DNA of 64,000 bases, taken from Pseudomonadota bacterium (GTDB taxonomy: Bacteria; Pseudomonadota; Alphaproteobacteria; Rhizobiales; Pleomorphomonadaceae). The DNA lies in assembly GCA_023436885.1 (NCBI GenBank), contig JAEZHI010000007.1:62001-126000 (forward strand), written 5' to 3'. Shown here in pieces: positions 25,316-33,972 of this stretch; position 1 is the stretch's first letter; every line of letters begins with the position of its first letter. The translations under genes and the position numbers were made by a program. The notes below the pieces were generated by a model. That model saw nothing but the letters and a program-made list of their open reading frames with translations, had not been told where the DNA came from and did not search any database.

Positions 25316-26341
25316 TCAGAAGTCGAACTTGTCGATGTTGTCCTTGGTGAAGACCTGACGCTCCGGCAGCAGGATGACGCCGTTGCCATCAGCCTCGTAC
25401 TTGTAGCCCTGGACGCTGTTCGGGCTGACTTCGACGGTGCCGACTTCAGGAATGTCCAGCTTGTCACCAACCTTCATGGCGCCGTTCTTGATGAGGTGAT
25501 CGGCGACGTAGATGGAGATGGCACCCTGCTTGGTAACGTCCCAGAGGCCGAAAGCCTTGACGGTGTCACGCTTGACGTAGGGGCGCATCACGTTCGGGGT
25601 CGAGAAGCCGACGATGGTCACCTTGCCGGCGCGGCCGAGGTTCTCGGCGGCCTGGGCGGCAGCGGGAAGCGCATTGGCGTCGGGGGCAATGATGATGTCC
25701 ACGTCCTTGTAAGCCTGCAGGATGCTTTCGCCCGTCTGCAACGACTTCTGGGCATCGTTGTAGCCATACTGGGTGGTGACGACTTCCCAACCCGGCTTGT
25801 CCTTGGCGATGATCGCCTTGGCCTGCTCGACCCACTGGTTCTGGTCGGTCACCGTCGGGCTCGAATAGAAGAAGGCAACCTTGGCCTTGTCGGCCGGATG
25901 CTGCTCGGAGGCCATGTCGACGAGGAGCTTGCCAAGTTGGGCCGGCGTGCCCTGGTCGATGTAGTAGCTGCGGCACTCGGGGTTGACGTCGCTGTCCCAG
26001 GTCAGGACCTTGACGCCGCGGGCCATGGCACGCTTCAGAGCCGGGCAGAGACCATCGGGCGACACAGCGGACACGACGATGGCGTTGAAGCCCTGGTTGG
26101 CGAAGGTGTTGATGTACTGCACCTGACCGGAGACCGACGGTTCGGTCGGGCCATCATAGGTCACCTCGACGCCGAGCTTCTTGCCGGCCTCGACGGCGCC
26201 CTTGCCACCCGAAGTGAAGAAGCCGACGCCGACCAGCTTCGGAATGAAGGCGATTCGTGCGTTATCGGCAGCAACCGACGGGCCGGCCCAGGACGCGGCG
26301 GCAGCCACGGCGAGCGCGAGGGAAACGGTACCAAACTTCAT
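25316..26341 (-). CDS. lsrB: AI-2 ABC transporter substrate-binding protein LsrB
   Basis: 341-residue periplasmic receptor for autoinducer-2. Signal peptide 1-25 (cut near VAADN). The six residues known to contact AI-2 in Salmonella LsrB are all present at the same numbers in this precursor: K35 (IPKL), D116 (WDSD), D166 and Q167 (TDQN), P220 and A222 (PDAN). That separates it from ribose- or xylose-type proteins. ATG 26341 follows AGGAGAGG. It lies after lsrD with a 76-base gap and ahead of lsrG. Confidence 0.95.
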   Translation of the reverse strand: MKFGTVSLALAVAAAASWAGPSVAADNARIAFIPKLVGVGFFTSGGKGAVEAGKKLGVEVTYDGPTEPSVSGQVQYINTFANQGFNAIVVSAVSPDGLCPALKRAMARGVKVLTWDSDVNPECRSYYIDQGTPAQLGKLLVDMASEQHPADKAKVAFFYSSPTVTDQNQWVEQAKAIIAKDKPGWEVVTTQYGYNDAQKSLQTGESILQAYKDVDIIIAPDANALPAAAQAAENLGRAGKVTIVGFSTPNVMRPYVKRDTVKAFGLWDVTKQGAISIYVADHLIKNGAMKVGDKLDIPEVGTVEVSPNSVQGYKYEADGNGVILLPERQVFTKDNIDKFDF

Positions 26342-26417
26342 TGTCCTCTCCTTCCAAGCATGGCCCCAGGGTTGAGAACCCCGCGTTTTGGGCCTTTCCT
26401 CCACAAACGTAAGACCG

Positions 26418-27419
26418 TCATTCGGCGGCAACGTTCCTCAAGACACGCCTGTGCTGGAACCAGACGCGTCCCATTTCCGAGAGGCTGCGCAAGGCAACCA
26501 CGATGACCAGCAGGCCGCCCGACAGGGCGCTCGAAACGTGACTCGACACACCGACAAGCTGGAGGCCGGTCTGCAGATAGCCGACCAGAAGCGCGGCCAG
26601 CGCCGTGCCGAGGATGGTGCCCGAACCGCCGTAGATCGACGTGCCACCGAGCACCACGGCGGTGATCGCCGGCATCAGAGCCGTCGAGCCGAAGTCGGAG
26701 CGGGCCGAGCCGAAATAGGAGGCGAGGATCAGGCCGGACACCGCCGCCATCAGGCTGGTCAGGGCGTAAGCGACCACCAGGGTACGGAACACCGGGGTGC
26801 CAGCATAGGCAGCAGCGCGCGGGTTCTGGCCGATGAGGTAGACGTAGCGGCCAAAGCGGGTGCGATGCAGCAGCGCCATGAAGCCGACGGTCAGAGCCAG
26901 GAACAGTGCGAACGGCAGCGGCAGACCAAGGACTTCAAGGTTGGCCAGGTTGACGAACGCCGGATCGAAGTTGCTGATGCCTTCGTAGCCCGTGGCACCG
27001 GCAAGACCCGAGAGAACCAGCGCAGCGCCACCGTAAAGGAAGCCCGTGCCGAGCGTAATGACTAGCGGGTTGACCTTGGACAGGTGGATGGCCACGGCGT
27101 TGAAGACACCGCCCAGCGTACCGACGGCGAGCGCAAGGACGGCCGCGATCCAGATATCGACACCACCGACCCAGAGGATACCCAGGGTGATGGCAGACAG
27201 GCCCATCACCGAGCCAAGCGACAGATCAATGCCACCAGTAATGATGACCAGCGTCAACGCCAGCGCCGTGATGCCGACATGGATGAAGTCGGACGTGGCG
27301 TAAAGCAGCGTTGCAGGCTGGAGGAACACCGGGTTGATGGCGCCGAACAGCAGGATCTCGGCGACAAGGAGCAGAGCGAGCACGCTCTCCCAGCGCCTGA
27401 GGGCAGGATGCAGTCTCAT
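26418..27419 (-). CDS. lsrD: AI-2 ABC transporter permease LsrD
   Basis: 333-residue inner-membrane permease of the ribose/AI-2 (BPD_transp_2) family with about nine to ten hydrophobic helices. GGIDLSLGS near residue 62-70 is the family loop that contacts the ATPase (EAA-like region VVLGGTSIYGGSGT). It pairs with LsrC and overlaps its gene by 4 bases. The start is the ATG at 27419. Confidence 0.9.
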   Translation of the reverse strand: MRLHPALRRWESVLALLLVAEILLFGAINPVFLQPATLLYATSDFIHVGITALALTLVIITGGIDLSLGSVMGLSAITLGILWVGGVDIWIAAVLALAVGTLGGVFNAVAIHLSKVNPLVITLGTGFLYGGAALVLSGLAGATGYEGISNFDPAFVNLANLEVLGLPLPFALFLALTVGFMALLHRTRFGRYVYLIGQNPRAAAYAGTPVFRTLVVAYALTSLMAAVSGLILASYFGSARSDFGSTALMPAITAVVLGGTSIYGGSGTILGTALAALLVGYLQTGLQLVGVSSHVSSALSGGLLVIVVALRSLSEMGRVWFQHRRVLRNVAAE

Positions 27420-28483
27420 TTGCGCGCCTCCGAGGTCTCGAGTGCCGTCTTGATCGGCCGTGCGACGGCCTTGGCAGCATCGGCCTGCTGGCCGGCCGCC
27501 TGTGGATCGATGAACTTGCGGTATTTCTGGTAGCGGAGGAGACGATCGACCGCTTCGCGGATCTTGCCGTCGGTGATCAGCACCACCAGCAGGATGGCGC
27601 CGGCGATGATGTCGTTCCAGTAGGCTTCGAGGCGCAGCAGGACGAGGATGCTGTCGATTGACGTCATGAAGTAGGCGCCGAGCGCTGCGCCGAGCACCGT
27701 ACCGGTGCCGCCGAGCAGGCTGACGCCGCCGAGTACGCTCGAGGCGATGGCGCGCATTTCCATGCCGGTGCCGGCGGTGTTGGGGATGAAGCCGATCTGC
27801 GAGGCGAAGATGACACCGGCCAGAGCCGACAGGAGGCCGTTGAGACCATAGGCGGCGATCTGAACCTCATTGACGCGGATGCCAATCAGGCGGGCGCCTT
27901 CTCGGTTGTCTCCGACCGCGAACATCGACCGGCCGAAGGCTGTGTAGCGCAGACCGAGATGGGCAACGATCAGAAGAAGCAGAACCAGCCAGGCAACGGG
28001 CGACAGACCGAGCGAACCGGCCTTGGTCAAGGCCTTGAAGCCTTCCGGCAAGCCTTCGATCCAGGCGCCGCCGGACAAGAGATGCACGAGGCCGCGATAG
28101 AGGCCGAGCGTACCGAGCGTCGCGACGATGGCCGAGACGTTCAGCAAAGACACCAGCGCACCATTGAAGAGGCCGCAGACGAGACCGATGAGGAGTGCCA
28201 CGCCAATCGAGGCGGGAATGCCCCAACCGGCGTTCATCAGAAGGCCGGCGACCACCGCAGCGAGGCCCATGATCGAGCCGACAGAGACATCGAGGCCATG
28301 CGTTGCCATGACCATGGTGGCGCCGATCGCCAGCACGAACAGGATCAGGCTGTTGCCGTAGACCAGGAGAACCGTGTCGAGAGACAGGTAGCTGCGGTCT
28401 ACGAGGCCGAGGATCGCGAACAGGAAGACGATGATCAGCGCGACCGAAGCTTCGCGGTGGCGCTGCAGAAAACGGATGATCAT
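27416..28483 (-). CDS. lsrC: AI-2 ABC transporter permease LsrC
   Basis: 355-residue permease, first of the LsrCD pair. Hydrophobic helices throughout, HGLDVSVGSIMG as the family loop near residue 63-74 and VLGGVSLLGGTGTVLG near 260. A basic C-terminal tail of about 40 residues extends past the last helix. The gene overlaps lsrA and lsrD by 4 bases on each side, so lsrA-C-D is tightly coupled. Confidence 0.9.
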   Translation of the reverse strand: MIIRFLQRHREASVALIIVFLFAILGLVDRSYLSLDTVLLVYGNSLILFVLAIGATMVMATHGLDVSVGSIMGLAAVVAGLLMNAGWGIPASIGVALLIGLVCGLFNGALVSLLNVSAIVATLGTLGLYRGLVHLLSGGAWIEGLPEGFKALTKAGSLGLSPVAWLVLLLLIVAHLGLRYTAFGRSMFAVGDNREGARLIGIRVNEVQIAAYGLNGLLSALAGVIFASQIGFIPNTAGTGMEMRAIASSVLGGVSLLGGTGTVLGAALGAYFMTSIDSILVLLRLEAYWNDIIAGAILLVVLITDGKIREAVDRLLRYQKYRKFIDPQAAGQQADAAKAVARPIKTALETSEARK

Positions 28484-30000
28484 TGCGCAGCGTCCATTTT
28501 GGCGCCGACCCCGAAGGAGAGGCGGGCAATGGCATTGATGGTGATGTCGGAACCTTCGAGCATGCCGCCGGGGTAGCCGTGGTTCATCACCAGCACGCGG
28601 TGGCTAAGGCGTTCGACCTCTTCGTGATCGGACGAGATTAGGAGAATGGCGAGACCTTCGCCGGCCAATCGGTCGATCAGGCGGTAGATATCGGCGCGCA
28701 CGGCTACGTCGACGCCACGCGTCGGCTCGTCAAGGATGAGCACGCGCGGACCGGCGGCGAGACACTTGGCGAGCAGCACCTTTTGCTGGTTGCCACCCGA
28801 CAATGTGCGCACGGGCTGTTCGCCGCTGGCGCAGACGATCCCGAGTAGCTTGATCTGTTCGGCAAAATCGGCGCGCTCCTTGGCGAGCGGTAGCCATTCC
28901 TGGCCGCGATGTAGAACGAGGGCCGAGGCATTCCAGATGAGCGGCGCGTTGACAAACAGTCCGGAAACCTGGCGGTCCTCGGGAAGATAGACCACGCCGG
29001 CATCAAGGCTCTCGCGAGGACCATGACCGGAAAGTGGCTTGCCCTCGACCAGAATGCGACCGCGCGCAGCCGGACGAATGCCATAAATGGTTTCGGCAAG
29101 TTCGGTACGTCCGGAGCCAACCACGCCGGCCAGACCGAGGATTTCACCGGCATGCAGTGAGAAGGTGACGTCGGCAAAGCCTTCGCCGGCCAACCCTTCG
29201 ACACGCAACCGTTCAGGTCCGCGCTCCTTGGGCGCAGTGGCAGCGTGGCCGAGCGTAAAGCCGTCCTTGCCCTCGACATGGGTCATGGCAGCGACGATCT
29301 CAGCGTCGGTGAAGGACTTCGGCGGACCGGCCAGAACGACCTGACCGTCGCGCAGGATCGAGACGATATCGGCGATCTCGCGAATTTCGCCGAGCTTGTG
29401 GGAGATGAAGAAAATGCCGACGCCCTGAGCCGTGAGTGCCCGGATGCGCTCGAACAGCTTGCCCACCTCGCGTGGCGTCAGCGCCGACGTCGGTTCATCG
29501 AGGATAAGGATGCGGGCATCGCGGATCAGTCCCCGCAGGATCTCGACCATCTGCTGATCGGCGACCTCGAGCTGACCGGCCTGGGTCGACAGCGTCATGC
29601 CGGCACCGATCTCGGCGATCATCGTTTCCAGGCGGGCACGAAGTTCCTTGCGGTTGCCAGGAACGTGCATCAGCACGTTTTCTTCGACCGACAGGCTCGG
29701 AAACAGCATGGGCTCTTGCGGCACCAGATGGATGCCTGCCTGGCGGGCGGTCACCGGCGTCATCGCGGACGCATCTTCACCGCAAACCAGGAGTTCACCA
29801 CGGTCAACACGGTGAAGACCGGCGATCATCTTCATCAGGGTGGACTTGCCGGCGCCGTTGCCGCCGAGCAATGCGTGCACTTCGCCCGGCTTCAGCGTCA
29901 GATCGACGCCGCGCAGCACAGCGATGGAGCCGAAGAATTTCCAGATTTGCCTGGCTTCAACCAGCGGAGTCCGCTGGTCGGTCGGCGAGGTTCCCGCCAT
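28480..30000 (-). CDS. lsrA: AI-2 ABC transporter ATP-binding protein LsrA
   Basis: 506-residue double-domain ATPase of the sugar/AI-2 class. First domain: Walker A GGNGAGKST, Walker B ILILDEPTSAL, H-loop FFISHK. Second domain: the degenerate Walker A VVGSGRTEL typical of the second half in this class, the signature LSGGNQQK and Walker B VLILDEPTRG. It powers import of AI-2 through LsrCD. It follows lsrF by 129 bases containing a strong hairpin. The minus-strand ATG is at 30000. Confidence 0.93.
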   Translation of the reverse strand: MAGTSPTDQRTPLVEARQIWKFFGSIAVLRGVDLTLKPGEVHALLGGNGAGKSTLMKMIAGLHRVDRGELLVCGEDASAMTPVTARQAGIHLVPQEPMLFPSLSVEENVLMHVPGNRKELRARLETMIAEIGAGMTLSTQAGQLEVADQQMVEILRGLIRDARILILDEPTSALTPREVGKLFERIRALTAQGVGIFFISHKLGEIREIADIVSILRDGQVVLAGPPKSFTDAEIVAAMTHVEGKDGFTLGHAATAPKERGPERLRVEGLAGEGFADVTFSLHAGEILGLAGVVGSGRTELAETIYGIRPAARGRILVEGKPLSGHGPRESLDAGVVYLPEDRQVSGLFVNAPLIWNASALVLHRGQEWLPLAKERADFAEQIKLLGIVCASGEQPVRTLSGGNQQKVLLAKCLAAGPRVLILDEPTRGVDVAVRADIYRLIDRLAGEGLAILLISSDHEEVERLSHRVLVMNHGYPGGMLEGSDITINAIARLSFGVGAKMDAAQ

Positions 30001-30075
30001 ATCGACAGTCTCCCAGTTTTCTTTTTGGAAACGCGGATCTGCGCCAGCGTTTCAGGGCGCCCTCCTCCGGGCGGT

Positions 30076-30104
30076 CCGTCGGACTTCTCGAAGAAGCCCG
30101 ACGG
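30076..30104 (-). other. Long hairpin between lsrF and lsrA
   Basis: A 29-base inverted repeat with a 13-pair stem (one G-U wobble) and a three-base loop: CCGTCGG-CTTCT against AGAAG-CCGACGG. There is no T tract on the lsr strand. It lies 26 bases after the lsrF stop and could separate lsrF and lsrA expression by processing or protection of the mRNA; the effect is inference. Confidence 0.65.
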
Positions 30105-30129
30105 CGCGGTTCGCGGTCCTGTTGGCGCG

Positions 30130-31014
30130 TCAGGCGGCCTTGGCCTTGCCGGCCTTGTAGATGTCGTAGGCCTTGTCGACGCTTTCGCCGTCATGCACCA
30201 CGGCCCGGACGGCGGCGATCATGGCCACCGGGCAATCGGACTGGAAGATATTGCGCCCCATGTCGACGCCAGCAGCGCCCTGATCGATAGCCTGCCAGGC
30301 CATCTCGAGTGCATCGCGCTCCGGCAGCTTCTTGCCGCCAGCGATGACGATCGGAACCGGGCAACCAGCAACGACCTTCTCGAAGCCCTTGTCGATGTAA
30401 TAAGACTTGACGATGTGGGCGCCGAGCTCGGCGCAAATGCGGGTCGCAAGGCCGAAATAGCGAGCATCGCGCACCATATCCTTGCCGACCCCAGTCACGG
30501 CCATGGTCGGGATACCGTAGCGATTGCCGGTGTCGATCAGCTTGACCAGATTGGCCAGCGACTGATGCTCATACTCGGCGCCAACATACACATTGGTAGT
30601 GATGGCAGAAGCGTTGAGGCGAATGGCGTCTTCGATATCGACAGCTACCAGCTCGCGGGAAAGCTCGGTCAAAACACTCATGCCACCCGAACAGCGCAGC
30701 ACGACGGGCTTGCGGCTGTCGGCCGGCATGGTCTGGCGAAGACCGCCGCGGGTGCACATCAGCACGTCGGTATAGGGAACGAGCGGACGGATGGTGAGGT
30801 CGAGTCGCTCAAGGCCGGTAGCCGGTCCCTGAAAATAGCCGTGGTCGAAGGCGAGCATGACCGTGCGGCCGCTCTTGGGCTGGAAAATACGCGCGAGACG
30901 ATCCTGCATGCCCCAGTCGAGAGAGACGGAGCCGCGCACGGGAAAGGCCTTCACCTCGACCGGCTTGTCCAACCCAAAATCCTTGCCTTCCCTAACGTCG
31001 TCCAAATCGGCCAT
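30130..31014 (-). CDS. lsrF: 3-hydroxy-5-phosphooxypentane-2,4-dione thiolase LsrF
   Basis: 294-residue TIM-barrel enzyme that transfers an acetyl group from the isomerised phospho-AI-2 to coenzyme A, ending the AI-2 breakdown route. MLAFDHGYFQGP near residue 53 and IVKSYYIDKG carry the class I aldolase-like site; the lysine in IVKSYY is K203, the same number as the catalytic lysine of E. coli LsrF. It is the first gene of the leftward operon, next to the divergent lsrR region. Confidence 0.94.
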   Translation of the reverse strand: MADLDDVREGKDFGLDKPVEVKAFPVRGSVSLDWGMQDRLARIFQPKSGRTVMLAFDHGYFQGPATGLERLDLTIRPLVPYTDVLMCTRGGLRQTMPADSRKPVVLRCSGGMSVLTELSRELVAVDIEDAIRLNASAITTNVYVGAEYEHQSLANLVKLIDTGNRYGIPTMAVTGVGKDMVRDARYFGLATRICAELGAHIVKSYYIDKGFEKVVAGCPVPIVIAGGKKLPERDALEMAWQAIDQGAAGVDMGRNIFQSDCPVAMIAAVRAVVHDGESVDKAYDIYKAGKAKAA

Positions 31015-31383
31015 GGGGTCCTCCAGAGGGGATGGGCGGGTTCTGCAATCAGCAGTACTGACCGTTCAAATGAACACCGCCTTATCAATTGCACGCCGGA
31101 TTATTCGCCCGAGGCTTTCCAACGTCAACCCAAATTCTGCACATAAGTGACACCGCGACCCAAAGGAATCGATAACGGCATTCGCCATTTTTGGAGACAA
31201 TATTGCTAACTTATTGATTTTATTCGATTCGCCGAATCCACTGCCAACGCACATTGCGACTTAATGATGATCATGAGCTTCAAAGCTTGCGCTTATGTGC
31301 GCTTCGTGATCATATGATCGACGAAAACGCCGCATCGAGGCGATACCCTTATCGCTCGTGCAAATGTCTTGAAGGTGAGTGAC
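31015..31383. promoter_or_regulatory. Divergent lsrF / lsrR control region with palindromes
   Basis: 369 bases with no gene. Inverted repeats: GTTCA-AA-TGAAC at 31064-31075, 50 bases before lsrF; GATTCG-C-CGAATC at 31226-31238; ATGATCAT at 31267-31274; and GATCATATGATC at 31308-31319. The last two share TGATCA, with centres 43 bases apart (about four helical turns). A weak -35/-10 pair for lsrR, TTGCGC and TCATAT, would place the last palindrome on the -10. These are the candidate LsrR operators; I cannot tell which is used. No TGTGA-N6-TCACA CRP site was found. Confidence 0.5.
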
Positions 31384-32334
31384 GTGAACGAAGCCAATGA
31401 CGAGCTGGCATTCGAGCCGCACGAAGAAGAGCTGCTAAGCCGCGTGGCTTGGCACTACTATCATGATGGCCTCACGCAGAGCGAAATCGGCGAGCGGCTG
31501 AACCTGTCGCGGATCAAGGTGTCGCGGATGCTCGATAGGGGCCGGAAGATGGGCCTCATCCACGTGCACATCAATTCCAGCTACGGCGGCTGCTTCGCCC
31601 TTGAAGCCCGCTTGCAAGAAATTTACGGACTCGACGAGGCACGCGTCATTCCGGCGCAGGAAACCGGAAACATCAATGACCGCCTGGCAGAGGCCGCGAG
31701 CCAGTATCTCATGGGGCGCCTCAAGGATCAGGAAATGCTGGCCGTCGGCTGGGGCGCCACGGTGATGGGAACGCTGCAGCGGCTGGCACGCACTCTTTCC
31801 TATAGAGACATCTCGTTGGTCAGCCTGACCGGCGGCGTGTCGGCCTATATCGAGGGTGTCGCTTCGGGTCGGTCCTCGCAGAATGTGCACCTCATTCCTG
31901 CTCCACTCGTCGTGTCGCAGGAAAGCATCGCCGAGGCGATCAGGGCCGAGCGACACGTTGTCGAAGTGATGAGCATGGCGCGGACGGCCAACTACGCTCT
32001 AGTCGGCATCGGAGCCGTCGCTGACGAGGCAACGCTTATTTCTTCCGGCTATGCCAGCCGCTCCCAATTCGAGATTTTCCGCCGTCAGGGTGCCGTCGGC
32101 GACATCATCGGCATCTTCTATGACCAGACCGGCGAGCCTCTCGATCTCCCCTTCCACAAGATGCTGGTGGGGCTGGACTTCGAAGCCCTGTCCGCCATCC
32201 CCCAGGTGATCGCCGCAGCCGGCGGAGCCAAGAAGGTTGACGCCATCCGCGCCGCAGCGCGGGGAGGCCGCATCGACGTGCTGATCACGGACGAGCCGAC
32301 GGCCCAGGCTATCATTGAGAAAGATCAAGCATGA
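31384..32334 (+). CDS. lsrR: LsrR-type (SorC/DeoR-family) transcriptional regulator
   Basis: 316 residues. A helix-turn-helix (about 20-58, DGLTQSEIGERLNLSRIKVSRML) is joined to a SorC-type sugar-binding domain (GWGATVMGTL, SLTGGVSAYI, FEIFRRQGAVGDIIGIFYD). LsrR represses lsr genes and lets go when phospho-AI-2 binds. The start is likely the GTG at 31384 with GAAGG 8 bases before; GTG 31375 and TTG 31369 are alternatives. Its stop overlaps the lsrK ATG by four bases (ATGA). The divergent position beside lsrF is as in the enteric locus. Confidence 0.9.
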   Translation: MNEANDELAFEPHEEELLSRVAWHYYHDGLTQSEIGERLNLSRIKVSRMLDRGRKMGLIHVHINSSYGGCFALEARLQEIYGLDEARVIPAQETGNINDRLAEAASQYLMGRLKDQEMLAVGWGATVMGTLQRLARTLSYRDISLVSLTGGVSAYIEGVASGRSSQNVHLIPAPLVVSQESIAEAIRAERHVVEVMSMARTANYALVGIGAVADEATLISSGYASRSQFEIFRRQGAVGDIIGIFYDQTGEPLDLPFHKMLVGLDFEALSAIPQVIAAAGGAKKVDAIRAAARGGRIDVLITDEPTAQAIIEKDQA

Positions 32335-33896
32335 CGTCCTCCTACGTTCTCGCTATCGATGCCGGAACTGGCAGCGGTCGCGCCGTCATTTTCGACAAGG
32401 CTGGCCGCCAGATGGCCGTCTCCCAGGAAGAGTGGACCCATCTCAGCGACCCTCGCTATCCAGGCTCCATGGAATTTGATTGCGCGGCAAACTGGGCTTT
32501 GCTCGTCCGTTGCGTCCGCAAGGCCCTCTCCGATTCCGGTCTCCCGGCCTCTGCCATCCGTGCCGTCAGCGCCACGTCGATGCGTGAGGGCATCGTGCTT
32601 TGGGACAAGAATGGGCGCGAGCTTTGGGCTTGCGCCAATGTCGACTCTCGCGCTTCCGATGAAACCAAGACACTCAAGGCAACCGTTCCGGATTTCGAGC
32701 GCGACGCCTATGCTGTCACCGGCCAGACCTTCGCACTCGGCGCCATTCCGCGGCTCAAGTGGATAGAACGGCATCTGCCCGATGTTCATGCTCACACGGC
32801 ACGGATGTGCATGCTGTCGGACTGGATCGTGGCTCGCCTCAGCGGCGAAATCGTCTGCGACCCGTCAAATGGCGGCACCAGCGGCCTTCTCGCGCTCGAC
32901 AGCAGGACTTGGGATCACGACATCGCCCGTCGCGCTGGCGTCGACCCGGCCATTCTGCCCCCCGTGCATGAGACCGGCACCGCCATCGGTCGCGTGACAG
33001 CATCTGCGGCTGCAGATACCGGCCTTGCCGAGGGCACGCCCGTCGTTGTCGGCGGCGGCGATGTGCAGCTCGGTGCACTCGGCCTCGGCGTTGGCCGCGC
33101 TGGCGAAGCCGCGGTGCTTGGCGGCACCTTCTGGCAAGAAGTCGTCAACATGCCCCGACCGATCGCTGACCCTGCCATGCGGGTGCGCGTCAATCCACAT
33201 GTCGTCCCGGGCCTCAGCCAGGCCGAAGGCATCGCCTTCATGGTCGGCATGACGACGCGCTGGTTCCGAGATGCCTTCTGCGACGAAGAAAAGCGCATCG
33301 CTTCGGAACGGGGTATCGATGTCTATGGCCTGCTCGAAGAGAAGTCCGCGGCTGTCGCGCCGGGCGCCAACGGCATTTTGCCCATCTTCTCGGACGTGAT
33401 GAATTGCGGCGCCTGGTATCATGCCGCGCCATCGCTCTTGAACCTGTCGCTCGATGCCAGCGTCTGCGGCAAGCCACAGATCTTCAGGGCTATCCAGGAG
33501 AACGCGGCGATCGTCGCCTCGGAAAACCTTCGGCTTGCCGCTCATCTCGCTGGCGTCACGCTCACCGATCTCGTTTTCGCAGGCGGCGCTTCCAAGGGCG
33601 CACTATGGGGTCAGATCCTGTCAGACGTCACCGGCCTGCCCGTGAAGGTGCCGGAAGTGACGGAGGCGACTGCGCTCGCCGCCGGTCTAGCTGCCTGGGT
33701 CGGCATCGGTGAATACGCCTCGTTGCCGGAAGCCGCCGACGCCGTCGTCCGGTGGCGCCGCCGCTATGAGCCGGATGCCAGTCGACATGCTCTTTATGGA
33801 GAAGTGACACAGCGTTGGCGCGAGGCCTATGCCGCCCAGCGACAGCTCGTCGACGCCGGAATTACCCGATCGATGTGGAAAGCGCCCGGCCTCTAG
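32331..33896 (+). CDS. lsrK: Autoinducer-2 kinase LsrK
   Basis: 521-residue FGGY-family kinase that phosphorylates AI-2 (DPD) at C5 so that it stays in the cell and binds LsrR. N-terminal phosphate-binding loop ADAG-type DAGTGSGRAVIFD, an early SATSMREG, GGGDVQLGALG, and the second phosphate loop with GGASKGALW. Length matches enteric LsrK (about 530). It overlaps lsrR by 4 bases and precedes the cupin gene by 76 bases. Confidence 0.93.
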   Translation: MTSSYVLAIDAGTGSGRAVIFDKAGRQMAVSQEEWTHLSDPRYPGSMEFDCAANWALLVRCVRKALSDSGLPASAIRAVSATSMREGIVLWDKNGRELWACANVDSRASDETKTLKATVPDFERDAYAVTGQTFALGAIPRLKWIERHLPDVHAHTARMCMLSDWIVARLSGEIVCDPSNGGTSGLLALDSRTWDHDIARRAGVDPAILPPVHETGTAIGRVTASAAADTGLAEGTPVVVGGGDVQLGALGLGVGRAGEAAVLGGTFWQEVVNMPRPIADPAMRVRVNPHVVPGLSQAEGIAFMVGMTTRWFRDAFCDEEKRIASERGIDVYGLLEEKSAAVAPGANGILPIFSDVMNCGAWYHAAPSLLNLSLDASVCGKPQIFRAIQENAAIVASENLRLAAHLAGVTLTDLVFAGGASKGALWGQILSDVTGLPVKVPEVTEATALAAGLAAWVGIGEYASLPEAADAVVRWRRRYEPDASRHALYGEVTQRWREAYAAQRQLVDAGITRSMWKAPGL

Positions 33897-33972
33897 CAAC
33901 TGCCCGAGGCGCGATTCAGACCTGAGTTCAAACGAGGACCCGCAGTCACGAGTGGACTGCGGTGGAGGAACT

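Noticed and set aside
25496..26506. A 336-codon plus-strand frame over lsrB
   Set aside because: Antisense to LsrB, which has all AI-2 contact residues; no motifs of its own.
29245..31146. A 633-codon plus-strand reading frame over lsrA and lsrF
   Set aside because: It is antisense to two well-supported lsr genes, has no family motifs and shows the codon shadow typical of high-GC DNA.
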